The position numbers and the translations under genes were made by a program. Shown here in pieces: positions 51,614 to 60,730 of a DNA stretch of 64,000 nt. Positions within the stretch are counted from its first letter, which is position 1. Each line of letters starts with the position of its first letter. Source of the DNA: Butyrivibrio sp. X503 (GTDB taxonomy: Bacteria; Bacillota; Clostridia; Lachnospirales; Lachnospiraceae); the NCBI RefSeq assembly GCF_003625475.1, contig NZ_RAIQ01000008.1:62001-126000 (forward strand). The letters run 5' to 3'. Under the pieces are notes generated by a model. It saw only the letters and a program-made list of their open reading frames with translations, was not told the origin of the DNA and did no database searches.

Positions 51614-53353
51614 ATGAGCACAGCAACAGATCAGCTTAACTACTGGTTAAATGATTCTTACTTTGACGATGCCACCAAAGAGGAGCTTATGGCTATCCGC
51701 AATAACGAGGCTGAAGTTGAAGACAGATTTTATAGAGAGCTTGAGTTCGGTACAGGCGGACTTCGCGGAGTTATCGGAGCGGGCACCAACAGAATGAACA
51801 AGTACACTGTAAGAAAGGCTACTCAGGGTCTTGCCAACTATATCAAGAAGAACGGCGGCCCCGATGCTTGCAAGAAGGGTGTAGCTATTTCTTTTGACTG
51901 CAGAAAGTTTTCTCCCGAGTTTGCGGATGAGACTGCGCTTTGCCTTGCAGCTAACGGCATCAAGGCTTATGTCAGCGATATTCTTCGTCCCACACCCGAA
52001 CTTTCTTTTGCACTTAGAGAATTCGGATGTATCGCCGGAGTTATGGTTACGGCTTCTCACAATCCGCCTGAGTACAACGGATACAAGGTATACTGGGAGG
52101 ACGGCGCGCAGGTAACACCTCCTCATGACACAGGAATCATCAAAGAGGTAATGTCTATTACCGATTATCACGAAGTCAAGACAATGTCCAAAGAGGATGC
52201 TGTCGCTCAGGGACTCTATGTATCTTTCGGAACAGAGATCGACGATAAGTACATGGTTGAGCTCAAGAAGCAGATCATTCATCAGGACGTTATTGACGAG
52301 ATGGCTGACAAGTTCACCATCGTATACACTCCTTTCCACGGAACAGGTAATCTTCCCGTAAGACGTGTCCTTAAGGAGCTTGGATTTAAGAACGTATTCG
52401 TAGTGCCCGAGCAGGAAGCTCCCGACCCGGATTTCACTACACTTGAGTATCCCAATCCCGAGGATCCCAAGGCATTTAAGCTTGCACTTGAGCTTGCAAA
52501 AGAAAAGGATGCGGATATCGTCCTTGCTACAGACCCCGATGCGGATCGTCTCGGAATCTATGCAAAAGACCTTAAGACAGGCGAATATGTTGGATTTACC
52601 GGAAACATGTCAGGTATGCTCATCGGTGAGTATATCTTAAGAGAGCGTCAGGCTACAGGCACAATGCCCGCCAACCCTGCGTTCGTGACCACTATCGTTA
52701 CAACCAATATGGCTAAGAGAGTCGCAGATAAATACGGACTTTACTATACAGAGGTTCTCACAGGCTTTAAGTACATCGGTGAGCAGATCAAGATCTACGA
52801 AGAGAACAATCAGTCTCACAACTATGTATTCGGTCTTGAGGAGTCTTACGGATGTCTTGCGGGAACACATGCAAGAGATAAGGACGCCATCGTAGCTGTT
52901 ATGTGTCTTTGCGAGCTTGCCGCTTTCTACAAGAAGCAGGGTAAGAGCGTATGGGATGCAATGATCGACATGTACGAAGAGTACGGCTATTACAAAGAGG
53001 GTCAGTACTCAATCACCATGAAGGGTAAAGAGGGTGCAGGCCAGATCGCAGCTCTTATGGAGAGACTCAGAAACAATCCTCCCAAGGAGTTCGGTTCATT
53101 TAAGGTTGAGCAGTTCAGAGATTACAAGACAGGCAAGACTCTTGATATGGCTACAGGAAAAGAGGGAACAACAGGACTTCCCGAGTCCAACGTTCTTTAC
53201 TTTGCACTTGATAACGATGCTTGGTGCTGCGCAAGACCTTCGGGAACAGAGCCCAAGATCAAGTTCTACATGGGTGTAAAGGGCAAGAACCTTGAAGATG
53301 CCGCTAAGCTTGAAGATGAGCTCACAGAGGCTGTAAAAAAGGCGATAGGCTAA
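51614..53353 (+). CDS. Phosphoglucomutase / phosphomannomutase (alpha-D-phosphohexomutase)
   Basis: The enzyme interconverts hexose-6- and hexose-1-phosphate, giving glucose-1-phosphate for RfbA and for UDP-glucose. The 579 residues show all four domain landmarks: FGTGGLRGVIGAG, the phosphoserine loop TASHNPPEYNGYK, the metal loop DPDADRLG, and the phosphate-binding RPSGTEPKIKFY. Length matches the long PgmB/YhxB-type clostridial enzymes. I chose the ATG after GAGAGGAG; an upstream start would overlap the GT2 gene. It is probably transcribed from its own promoter as well as by read-through, and strong codon bias suggests high expression. Confidence 0.95.
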   Translation: MSTATDQLNYWLNDSYFDDATKEELMAIRNNEAEVEDRFYRELEFGTGGLRGVIGAGTNRMNKYTVRKATQGLANYIKKNGGPDACKKGVAISFDCRKFSPEFADETALCLAANGIKAYVSDILRPTPELSFALREFGCIAGVMVTASHNPPEYNGYKVYWEDGAQVTPPHDTGIIKEVMSITDYHEVKTMSKEDAVAQGLYVSFGTEIDDKYMVELKKQIIHQDVIDEMADKFTIVYTPFHGTGNLPVRRVLKELGFKNVFVVPEQEAPDPDFTTLEYPNPEDPKAFKLALELAKEKDADIVLATDPDADRLGIYAKDLKTGEYVGFTGNMSGMLIGEYILRERQATGTMPANPAFVTTIVTTNMAKRVADKYGLYYTEVLTGFKYIGEQIKIYEENNQSHNYVFGLEESYGCLAGTHARDKDAIVAVMCLCELAAFYKKQGKSVWDAMIDMYEEYGYYKEGQYSITMKGKEGAGQIAALMERLRNNPPKEFGSFKVEQFRDYKTGKTLDMATGKEGTTGLPESNVLYFALDNDAWCCARPSGTEPKIKFYMGVKGKNLEDAAKLEDELTEAVKKAIG

Positions 53354-53361
53354 GAAATACA

Positions 53362-53385
53362 GGCTGTGGCTCTCGGGCCACAGCC
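53362..53385 (+). other. GC-rich hairpin after the phosphohexomutase gene
   Basis: GGCTGTGGC (53362-53370), loop TCTCGG, GCCACAGCC (53377-53385) is a perfect 9-bp stem. A-rich sequence follows and there is no T tract, so full termination is doubtful. It may protect the upstream mRNA or partly reduce transcription into the next glycosyltransferase gene. Confidence 0.55.
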
Positions 53386-53420
53386 GAATATTATAAAAAA
53401 ATATGAGGAGCAATCCACAT

Positions 53421-54830
53421 ATGGGTATAAAGAACGCAGTCTCAAAAACAATTGCATATGCTGAGCGCAATGGAATAAAGGCTGCTTTTTACGCTGCAAT
53501 GGAGCGTATAAAGATCAATTCTTCGGAGAAGTATTCGTATCGCGAGCTTTCCGAGGAAGTTTTACGCGAACAAAACCAGGAATACAGACTTTTGGCAGAA
53601 ACAGGGGACGCTGTGCGTTTTAGCATAGTTGTGCCTCTTTTTAATACTCCGGAAGTTTATCTTAAGCAGATGATAGCTTCCGTTGTGAATCAGTCCTACG
53701 GAAACTGGGAGCTGGTGCTCGCCGATGCGTCGGAGAAATCTCTTGATGTCGCGGTTTCTGCGGCTAATGACGATCCGAGGATCAAGTACTATCACTTGGA
53801 TAAGAACGCAGGGATCTCGCACAACACCAACAGGGGCCTTGAAAAGGCGACGGGCGATTATATCGGTCTTTTAGATCATGACGATATCTTAACTCCCGAT
53901 GCGCTTTACGAGGTTTCCAGAGTCATTAAAAAGAGCATGCAAAAGAATAAGCTCTCAAGGTTTATCGATTGCCCTATAAGGCTTATTTATTCCAATGAGG
54001 ATAAGTTTGAGGATGAAAAGGGCGTTCGCAAGTTCTTTGAACTTCACGAAAAACCTTCGTTTAATATGGACCTTCTTTTGTCCAATAATTATATCTGTCA
54101 CTTTGCGGTGATGAGAGCTGATATAATAAAAAGACTCAAGCTGCGCGCAAAGTTCGACGGAGCGCAGGATTTTGACTTATTCCTAAGATGCTGCTCGGAA
54201 GCAGCTCTTTCGATGGATATGGCATCGGGTCATATAGTGCACATCGATAAGGTGCTCTATCACTGGAGATGTCACAGGGCTTCGACTGCGGCGAATCCCG
54301 CGAGCAAGACTTATGCTTACGAAGCGGGACAGGCGGCAATCGCCGATGTTCTTAAGAGTAACAACATAAAAGGCGAAGTTGCTCAGCTTCCTCACGTTGG
54401 CTTTTATCGCGTCAATTACGAGCGCGGTATCCTTCAGGAGAGGGACGATGTTGCCTGTGTCGGCGGTAAGCTCGTTAATAAAAAGGGCAGAGTTGCCGGC
54501 GGCATTTATAAAAAAGACAAGACGGCTCCTTTTAAAAATATGCCCGTAGCTTACAGCGGAGGACTTCAGCACAGGGCGGTGCTCACACAGGACTGCTATG
54601 CCGTTGACATAAGGTCTATGGCTATAGATCCTTTATTTAAGGATATCTACAAGGACGTTGTGGGAATAGACTATGTTGATACGTTTACCGATCCCAAGGC
54701 TGATACGACGGCTCTTTTTACAGGGATGAGTGAAGATGATATTGTTGATAAGAGCATTCGCTTCTGCGAAGAAATAAAGAAACGCGGCAAACGAGTTGTT
54801 TGGGATCCGCAGGTGGTAAAGAAGATATGA
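53421..54830 (+). CDS. GT2 glycosyltransferase with degenerate second module
   Basis: The protein has about 469 residues. A complete GT2 module begins near residue 66 (FSIVVPLFNTPEVY), with LADASEKS, a metal site in LLDHDDILTPD and HWRCHRAS. After about residue 330 there is only a remnant resembling the second half of another GT2 domain (DVACVGGKLVNKKGRVAGG, VAYSGGLQHRAVLTQDC) without a nucleotide-binding half or D-x-D. The ATG follows ATGAGGAG; an in-frame ATG 18 bases earlier overlaps that ribosome site. The stop overlaps the next start (ATGA). It probably acts in the same assembly line as the two larger GT2 proteins. Confidence 0.87.
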   Translation: MGIKNAVSKTIAYAERNGIKAAFYAAMERIKINSSEKYSYRELSEEVLREQNQEYRLLAETGDAVRFSIVVPLFNTPEVYLKQMIASVVNQSYGNWELVLADASEKSLDVAVSAANDDPRIKYYHLDKNAGISHNTNRGLEKATGDYIGLLDHDDILTPDALYEVSRVIKKSMQKNKLSRFIDCPIRLIYSNEDKFEDEKGVRKFFELHEKPSFNMDLLLSNNYICHFAVMRADIIKRLKLRAKFDGAQDFDLFLRCCSEAALSMDMASGHIVHIDKVLYHWRCHRASTAANPASKTYAYEAGQAAIADVLKSNNIKGEVAQLPHVGFYRVNYERGILQERDDVACVGGKLVNKKGRVAGGIYKKDKTAPFKNMPVAYSGGLQHRAVLTQDCYAVDIRSMAIDPLFKDIYKDVVGIDYVDTFTDPKADTTALFTGMSEDDIVDKSIRFCEEIKKRGKRVVWDPQVVKKI

Positions 54831-55798
54831 GTAAAGTCAGCGTGATAATTCCGTGCTACAACAGCATAAAGCACATTGATGCGTGCCTTAAGAGTCTAAA
54901 AAAGCAGACTTTTAAGGATTTTGATGTTATCATTGTGGATAACGGTTCAACTGACGGGAGCGCGGAGCATATCACAAGGTCGTTCCCGGAATTTAAGCTT
55001 ATAAGTAACGGCAAGAACACGGGCTTTGCTTGCGCTGCGAATACGGGGATTAAGGCATCGGACGCGGATTATGTGTTCCTTCTTAATGACGACACGGCTT
55101 GCGACGAGCATGCGATAGAGGCGCTTGTGGCTTCTATGGAGAAGGACAAGAAGGCTTTTGCGGTTCAGGCCAAGATGCTTCAGATGAAGCATCCCGAGCT
55201 TATCGACGACAGCGGTGATTATTACTGTGCGCTCGGCTGGGCGTTTTCACCGGGGCGCGATAAGGATGAAAGTAAATTAAAGAAGAAGGCTCTTTTGACA
55301 AGTGCTTGCGCAGGTGCGGCTATGTACAGAAGAAAGCTTTTTGATGAGGTGGGACTCTTTGACGAGGCGCATTTTTGCTATCTTGAGGACGTTGATCTGG
55401 GTTACAGGGCGCGTCTTAAGGGATTCAGGAACATCTGCGAGCCCGGGGCTGTTGTTTACCATGTGGGCAGCGCGGGAAGCGGCTCAAGATACAATGCATT
55501 TAAGGTTGAACTTACTGCGGCGAATAATCTATACTTAATATATAAGAACATGCCGTTTTTACAGATACTTATCAACTTGCCGTTTGTTATCGCAGGCATT
55601 TTGATCAAGCATGCGTTTTATACGAAGAGGGGGCTTGGAAGGGCGCATCTTAAGGGCCTTAGGAAGGGCGTTTCCAAGATATTTAAAAATACAGACAAAA
55701 AAGTCGGATTTGGGAAAAAAGAACTGCGTAATTGCGTGAGGATGCAGCTTGAGCTGTGGATCAACCTCGCAAGGCGGTTTGGAGCACTCGGTTTATGA
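54827..55798 (+). CDS. GT2 glycosyltransferase, rhamnosyltransferase-like
   Basis: This is a single-domain GT2 enzyme of about 323 residues: VSVIIPCYNSIKHID at the start, VIIVDNGSTDGS, FLLNDDTACD as metal site, and CYLEDVDLGYRARLKG with VYHVGSAGSGSR in the acceptor half. The tail is amphipathic and hydrophobic (LQILINLPFVIAGILI), suggesting membrane contact. This form is common among rhamnosyl- and galactofuranosyl-transferases of the WbbL/GlfT type. It is translationally coupled on both sides by ATGA overlaps, with the GT2 gene upstream and the initiating transferase downstream. Confidence 0.9.
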   Translation: MSKVSVIIPCYNSIKHIDACLKSLKKQTFKDFDVIIVDNGSTDGSAEHITRSFPEFKLISNGKNTGFACAANTGIKASDADYVFLLNDDTACDEHAIEALVASMEKDKKAFAVQAKMLQMKHPELIDDSGDYYCALGWAFSPGRDKDESKLKKKALLTSACAGAAMYRRKLFDEVGLFDEAHFCYLEDVDLGYRARLKGFRNICEPGAVVYHVGSAGSGSRYNAFKVELTAANNLYLIYKNMPFLQILINLPFVIAGILIKHAFYTKRGLGRAHLKGLRKGVSKIFKNTDKKVGFGKKELRNCVRMQLELWINLARRFGALGL

Positions 55799-57195
55799 TA
55801 AAAGATAATCAGGTTCATCTTAACAGAGCGCATGTTATAGTCGACGCCCTTTTGGTGGCGGCTTCCTACATTGCCGCATATTTCATAAAGTTTGTATTGA
55901 TGTGGGACGAAAGAATCAACGGCGGCCATTTGCCGATGCGCACGTACTTTATGGCGCTGTATTTTTTGGTTCCCGGCTATATTTTCCTCTATTACATGGT
56001 TCAGCTCTACACTTCAAAGAGAGCCAAGAGACTGTGGGATGAGTTTGTAGACATAGGCAAGGCCAATATTCTTGGCATGGTAGCCTTCTGGCTTGTATTG
56101 TTCTTCTACAAGCAGGTTCACTTCTCCAGAGGAATGATGGCTATCTTCTTCGTGCTCAATACGACTTCTACTGCATTTGCGCACATGATGCTGCGCAAAT
56201 TCCTTAGATTTATCAGAAAGCAGGGCTATAATCTTAAGCACATCCTTCTTGTTGGCTATTCAAGGGCTGCGGAAGGTTATATCAGCAGGATTTTGGATAA
56301 TCCTCAGTGGGGCTATGTTATCTCGGGAATTCTCGATGATTTTGTACCCATTGGAACGAGCTATCACGGAGTTGAAGTAATAGGCGAGATCGAGCAGCTC
56401 GGGCATTATCTTGAGAAACACAGCTACGACGAGATCACCATTACGCTTCCTCTTAATGATTACGACAGACTTGAGGAGCTTGTTGCGCAGTGCGAAAAAT
56501 CGGGCGTTCACACCAAGTTCATTCCGGATTATTCATCTCTTTTCCCCAGCAATCCGTTTACGGAGGATGTTCAGGGACTTCCGGTTGTTAATATCAGATA
56601 TGTTCCGCTCACCAATTCGTTTAATAAACTATGTAAAAGAATTGTTGATATCATAGGTTCTATCGTTGCGATAATCATATTTGCGATCCCTATGGTCGCA
56701 GCGGCTATCGCGATCAGGCTTACGAGCAAGGGACCCGTCATCTTCAAGCAGGAGAGAGTGGGACTTGGCGGCAAGACTTTTATGATGTACAAGTTTAGGA
56801 CCATGGATGTTCAGTCGGAAAAAGAGGAAAAGAAGGGCTGGACTACCAAGGGCGATCCGAGAGTTACCAATGTCGGAAGGTTCCTCAGAAGAACGAATGT
56901 GGATGAGCTTCCGCAGCTCTTTAATATTTTATTCGGTCAGATGTCGCTTGTCGGACCAAGGCCCGAGAGACCGCAGTTTGTTGAGAAGTTCAAGGAGCAG
57001 ATCCCACGTTACATGGTTAAGCATCAGGTTCGTCCGGGACTTACCGGTTGGGCGCAGGTCAACGGCTACCGCGGTGATACATCTATTAGAAAGAGAATCG
57101 ACTACGATATTTATTACATCGAAAACTGGTCTATGGCATTCGACATAAAGATAATAATTGGTACATTTTTGCACGGAAATAAGAACGCATACTGA
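55795..57195 (+). CDS. Polyprenyl-phosphate sugar phosphotransferase (WbaP/CpsE-like), initiating enzyme
   Basis: This enzyme starts glycan synthesis by moving a hexose-1-phosphate from a nucleotide sugar to undecaprenyl phosphate. The protein has about 466 residues with four N-terminal helices, a Rossmann-like middle domain (HILLVGYSRAAEGYIS), a further helix near 285-305 and the conserved catalytic domain: GPVIFKQERVGLGGK, MYKFRTMDV, RRTNVDELPQLFN, GPRPERPQFV and RPGLTGWAQVNGYRG. The last two contain the D-E and P-R-P signatures. The start overlaps the preceding stop by ATGA. It ends the GT operon; a strong hairpin terminator follows. The sugar, probably glucose or galactose, is not fixed by sequence. 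Confidence 0.94.
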   Translation: MIKDNQVHLNRAHVIVDALLVAASYIAAYFIKFVLMWDERINGGHLPMRTYFMALYFLVPGYIFLYYMVQLYTSKRAKRLWDEFVDIGKANILGMVAFWLVLFFYKQVHFSRGMMAIFFVLNTTSTAFAHMMLRKFLRFIRKQGYNLKHILLVGYSRAAEGYISRILDNPQWGYVISGILDDFVPIGTSYHGVEVIGEIEQLGHYLEKHSYDEITITLPLNDYDRLEELVAQCEKSGVHTKFIPDYSSLFPSNPFTEDVQGLPVVNIRYVPLTNSFNKLCKRIVDIIGSIVAIIIFAIPMVAAAIAIRLTSKGPVIFKQERVGLGGKTFMMYKFRTMDVQSEKEEKKGWTTKGDPRVTNVGRFLRRTNVDELPQLFNILFGQMSLVGPRPERPQFVEKFKEQIPRYMVKHQVRPGLTGWAQVNGYRGDTSIRKRIDYDIYYIENWSMAFDIKIIIGTFLHGNKNAY

Positions 57196-57204
57196 TGGTA
57201 TTTT

Positions 57205-57248
57205 CAAGTGTTGTAATGGGAAATCTGTTACAACACTTGTATTATTTT
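57205..57248 (+). terminator. Terminator after the initiating transferase gene
   Basis: CAAGTGTTGTAA (57205-57216) and TTACAACACTTG (57228-57239) form a perfect 12-bp stem with an 11-base loop, followed by TATTATTTT. It ends the long polysaccharide operon. The LCP gene starts about 85 bases later; I see no convincing promoter hexamers in that stretch. Confidence 0.8.
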
Positions 57249-57331
57249 GGGTTTTGTGGCAAAATGTATGGGGTGTGCGCTGCACTTTTTAGCGCAAATA
57301 TTAGGAAAGTTGGGAATAGGAGAGAAATATT

Positions 57332-58633
57332 ATGTCAAATCGAGACGACGAATTTTATGACAGAGACGGCAGAAGACCCTCTCGAAGAGATGACAGATAT
57401 AGAGATGATAGAAGACCCGTAAGAAGATCTTCCGACAGGTATGATGATTACGAGGAAAGACCTGCAAGAAGGAGATCTTATGACGAGCGTGATGATTATG
57501 CTTCATCTCGCAGCAGAAATGCTTCAAGATCAGGTTCATCAAGAGGAGGCGCTTCAAGAGGCGGCTCAAGAAAGAAAAAGAACAACAAGGCACTTTTCTT
57601 ACTTATCGCAGAGGTGCTTGTTGCAGCAATCCTTGTTATAGTTGCTTACAACGTATTTATCAAGATGGGTGCGACCAAGGTTGGTAAGGTTAACCTTGAT
57701 GAGGAAGCAATCTCCAAGACAATCAGTGAGAACGTTGCTTCCAACACGCAGATGAAGGGCTATACCAATATCGCACTCTTTGGTGTTGATACACGTGATG
57801 AGGCCAAGAATCCGGGCTCAATCAAGAAGAAGACAAGATCTGATACGATCATTATCGCTTCTATCAACAATGAGACAGGTGAGATCAAGCTTTGCTCAGT
57901 TTATCGTGATACTTACCTTAACCTCAGCAACGATTCATACACTAAGTGTAACGCTGCTTACGCAGAGGGTGGCCCTATGCAGGCTATCTCAATGCTTAAC
58001 ATGAACCTTGATATGGATATCAAGGACTTTATCACTATCGGTTTCAAAGGCCTTTCCGATGTAGTAGATGCTCTCGGTGGTGTAGAGATCGAAGTTACAG
58101 AGGATGAGATCACTCACCTTAATAACTACCAGTCATCAATGGCTACAGAGCTCAAGATGGATTACAAGCCTGTAGAGTCAGCCGGAGTACAGACTCTTAA
58201 CGGTCTTCAGGCAACAGCTTATTGCCGTATCAGATACACTAAGGGCGATGACTTCAAGCGTGCTCAGAGACAGAGAACAGTTCTTATGGCTTGCCTTGAG
58301 AAGGCTCAGGGAATGAGCCCTGATAAGCTTGAAGAGATTGCAAACAAGGCATTTGGCGAGACATACACATCACTCGATATTCAGGATATACTTGCTCTTC
58401 TTAAGAATATTAGCAAGTACAAGGTTGTAGATGACAACGGATTCCCTGAGGAGAGTATGCGTGGCACAGGTACCGTTGGTAAGAAGGGTAGCTGCGTTAT
58501 CCCCAAGGATCTCGCAAGCAACGTTAAGTGGCTTCACCAGTTCTTGTTTGATGATTCTTCTTATGAAGTATCACCTGATGTTCAGAAATACAGTGATAAG
58601 ATCCAATCAGATACAAGTGCGTACGTGAACTGA
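57332..58633 (+). CDS. LytR-CpsA-Psr (LCP) family glycopolymer ligase
   Basis: LCP enzymes transfer undecaprenyl-pyrophosphate-linked glycopolymers to peptidoglycan on the outer face of the membrane. The 433-residue protein has an unusually long cytoplasmic head (about 1-88) made almost wholly of Arg, Asp, Tyr and Ser, then one helix (about 90-112) and the LCP domain: NIALFGVDTRD, RSDTIIIASIN, CSVYRDTYLN, and CRIRYTKGDDFKRAQRQR with the conserved arginines. AGGAGAGAAA lies before the ATG. Highly biased codons suggest strong expression. It follows the exporter operon and would attach that polymer, or the phosphocholine-bearing glycan, to the wall. Confidence 0.94.
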   Translation: MSNRDDEFYDRDGRRPSRRDDRYRDDRRPVRRSSDRYDDYEERPARRRSYDERDDYASSRSRNASRSGSSRGGASRGGSRKKKNNKALFLLIAEVLVAAILVIVAYNVFIKMGATKVGKVNLDEEAISKTISENVASNTQMKGYTNIALFGVDTRDEAKNPGSIKKKTRSDTIIIASINNETGEIKLCSVYRDTYLNLSNDSYTKCNAAYAEGGPMQAISMLNMNLDMDIKDFITIGFKGLSDVVDALGGVEIEVTEDEITHLNNYQSSMATELKMDYKPVESAGVQTLNGLQATAYCRIRYTKGDDFKRAQRQRTVLMACLEKAQGMSPDKLEEIANKAFGETYTSLDIQDILALLKNISKYKVVDDNGFPEESMRGTGTVGKKGSCVIPKDLASNVKWLHQFLFDDSSYEVSPDVQKYSDKIQSDTSAYVN

Positions 58634-58658
58634 GAATAAATAAACTCTTGGTTATAAA

Positions 58659-58695
58659 GGGGGCGGGTTCGCAATGAGCACGCCCCCATTTTATT
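58659..58695 (+). terminator. Terminator after the LCP gene
   Basis: GGGGGCG (58659-58665) pairs with CGCCCCC (58681-58687), followed by ATTTTATTT. It is a short, GC-rich stem with a U-rich tail. Confidence 0.8.
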
Positions 58696-58723
58696 TCAGT
58701 AAATCTCTTTATCGAGGTTAGCG

Positions 58724-59653
58724 ATGCAAACAGTTGATGTAATAATACCTACATACAAGCCTGATATATCTCTTTTTTCTCTTATCGAGGATCTCGAGAA
58801 GCAGTCACATTCTCCCGAGCACATCATTATTGTGAATACGGAAGAGAAGTACTGGAATGAGTTAAAAGAAAAATCGGGTGTCGATATCACTGAGAAATTT
58901 GACAACATCATATTAAGGCATGTCACTAAAGAACAGTTTGATCACGGCGCAACGAGGAATCTCGGAGTTTCTCTTTCGAACGCGGAGTTCTTTCTCATGA
59001 TGACTCAGGATGCGTTTCCGAGGGACAAGGTACTTATATCGAGTCTCGTTAAGTCTTTTGACAGTGACAGCGCCGCTGCTTATGCAAGGCAGTATCCCAA
59101 GACTGATTGCAACCTTGCCGAGAGATATTCAAGGAAGTTCAATTATCCGAACGAGCCGATGAAGAAGACTCAGAAGGATGTAGGAAGACTTGGTATCAAG
59201 ACTTACTTTTGTTCCAACGTCTGCGCGATGTACAAAAGAGAAGTATATGACAAGATAGGCGGATTTATCAATAAGACTATTTTTAACGAGGATATGGTGT
59301 ACGCCGGAACGGCTTGTCAAAAGGGATATGCTATAATGTATGTTCCCGAGGCGGGAGTCATTCACTCTCACAATTACACTTACATGCAGCAGTTTCACAG
59401 GAACTTCGATCTTGGAGTTTCTCAGACGGATCACCCGGAGATCTTCGGTGCGATCAAGTCGGAGACTGAGGGCAAAAAAATGGTCAGACAGACCATCGAG
59501 CATTTCAAAAATATCGGTAAGCCGTATCTTATACCTGATTATGTGATCATGTGCGGTTTCAGATGGCTTGGATACAAACTGGGAAGGAATTATAAGATGC
59601 TTCCCAAGAAACTGGCGATTAGTTTTTCTATGAATAAAGAGTACTGGAAGTAA
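58724..59653 (+). CDS. GT2 glycosyltransferase, rhamnosyltransferase-like
   Basis: This is a single-domain GT2 of 309 residues: VDVIIPTYKPDISLF, then HGATRNLGVSLSNAEFFLMMTQDAFPRD, where the usual D-D-D is replaced by the M-T-Q-D-A type seen in rhamnosyltransferases of the RfbF/WbbL-like group. SNVCAMYKREVYDKIGG and FNEDMVYAG follow, then VIHSHNYT. It lies between the LCP terminator and relQ and may carry its own promoter in the 90-base gap, though none is clear. It probably adds rhamnose, consistent with the rfb genes upstream. Confidence 0.87.
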   Translation: MQTVDVIIPTYKPDISLFSLIEDLEKQSHSPEHIIIVNTEEKYWNELKEKSGVDITEKFDNIILRHVTKEQFDHGATRNLGVSLSNAEFFLMMTQDAFPRDKVLISSLVKSFDSDSAAAYARQYPKTDCNLAERYSRKFNYPNEPMKKTQKDVGRLGIKTYFCSNVCAMYKREVYDKIGGFINKTIFNEDMVYAGTACQKGYAIMYVPEAGVIHSHNYTYMQQFHRNFDLGVSQTDHPEIFGAIKSETEGKKMVRQTIEHFKNIGKPYLIPDYVIMCGFRWLGYKLGRNYKMLPKKLAISFSMNKEYWK

Positions 59654-59671
59654 AGTACTTTGGAGAAAAAG

Positions 59672-60331
59672 ATGGAATTGGATCTTGCGGGAAGCAATAT
59701 AAATATATCTGATGATATAAACTCCTGGGAAGAAGTTAATCTTCTTTATAATTCTGCGCTTAAGCAGATAAGGACTAAGATCGAGATCCTCAACGAGGAA
59801 TTTCAGGAGGTTCACAGATACAATCCCATAGAGCACGTTAAGTTCAGGCTAAAAGAGCCTGAGAGCATAGTTAAGAAACTCAGAAGGAACGGATACGAGT
59901 CGACCATAGCCAATATGGTGCGCTATGTCAATGACATCGCGGGTATTCGTATTATATGTTCTTTTACTTCCGATATATACAGGATTGCTGAGATGATCAG
60001 CAATCAGAAGGATATTCAGGTTCTCACCATAAAGGATTACATCATGAATCCCAAGGCGAGCGGCTACAGAAGCTATCATATGATAGTTTCGATCCCTGTT
60101 TATCTTTCGGACAGGATCGTCAATGTAAAAGTTGAGATCCAGATCAGAACGGTAGCGATGGATTTCTGGGCATCACTCGAGCACAAGATTCAGTATAAGT
60201 TCGAATCCAAGGCTCCGGCCCATATCAATTCAGAGCTCTATGAGTGCGCAAGAATGGTAGCGGACCTCGATGCACGTATGTTGTCGCTTAATGATGAAAT
60301 TCAGGCGATATCTGAGGGAAGCAGCGTTTGA
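59672..60331 (+). CDS. relQ: Small alarmone synthetase (RelQ/YjbM-like)
   Basis: This small (p)ppGpp synthetase transfers pyrophosphate from ATP to GDP/GTP and lacks a hydrolase domain. The 219 residues show the RelA/SpoT synthetase pattern: IANMVRYVNDIAGIRIICSF, MNPKASGYRSYHMIV, VEIQIRTVAMDFWASLEHK. I chose the ATG six bases after GGAG; an in-frame TTG overlaps that site. It follows the GT2 gene by 18 bases, so alarmone synthesis appears co-transcribed with a surface-glycan gene. A large symmetric hairpin closes the unit. Confidence 0.93.
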   Translation: MELDLAGSNINISDDINSWEEVNLLYNSALKQIRTKIEILNEEFQEVHRYNPIEHVKFRLKEPESIVKKLRRNGYESTIANMVRYVNDIAGIRIICSFTSDIYRIAEMISNQKDIQVLTIKDYIMNPKASGYRSYHMIVSIPVYLSDRIVNVKVEIQIRTVAMDFWASLEHKIQYKFESKAPAHINSELYECARMVADLDARMLSLNDEIQAISEGSSV

Positions 60332-60451
60332 GTCAAGACTCGAAAAAGCTTCGCTTTTCCTCGTTTAGGCTATTCGCCAAATGGATAAAATAAAAAAAGC
60401 ATCTGCCCAAGTGAACTTGGCATCTGCATTTTTATTTTATCCGCTTGACTC
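60330..60451. terminator. Nested, nearly symmetric terminator structure after relQ
   Basis: The outermost arms GAGTCAAG (60330-60337) and CTTGACTC (60444-60451) enclose a small AAAAGC/GCTTTT hairpin and a large perfect stem GGATAAAATAAAAA (60383-60396) with TTTTTATTTTATCC (60429-60442). The stem is capped by GCC-AAGT/ACTT-GGC. A and T tracts on both arms would let it end transcription from either side. From 60452 to 60659 no gene is visible. Confidence 0.65.
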
Positions 60452-60659
60452 AAAAGGGTCATAAAATGAGGAGTGGGTAGACACGTTTCCGCACCTACCC
60501 TATTATGAAAAAATCTATCTTTTGTTTTTAAGGATTGCCGCTTGTTCATCGGCTGTAAGAATAATATACAGTGAGAATATGAACAAAGTATGAACGCGGC
60601 ATGAATAAAAAGTAAAAGTGCATAATGAAGTTCTTTTTTTTAATACCATCTTGTCTAAA

Positions 60660-60687
60660 TTGCACAATAAATGTTAAGCTATATTGT
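60660..60687 (+). promoter_or_regulatory. Possible promoter of the coiled-coil membrane protein gene
   Basis: TTGCAC (60660-60665) and TATTGT (60682-60687) are 16 bp apart. The match is moderate. The distance to the GGAGG ribosome site and the ATG at 60731 is suitable. Confidence 0.35.
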
Positions 60688-60730
60688 ACGCTAATGAGGG
60701 GAGATGTGCTTTGTGTTCGGAGGAAAAGTC

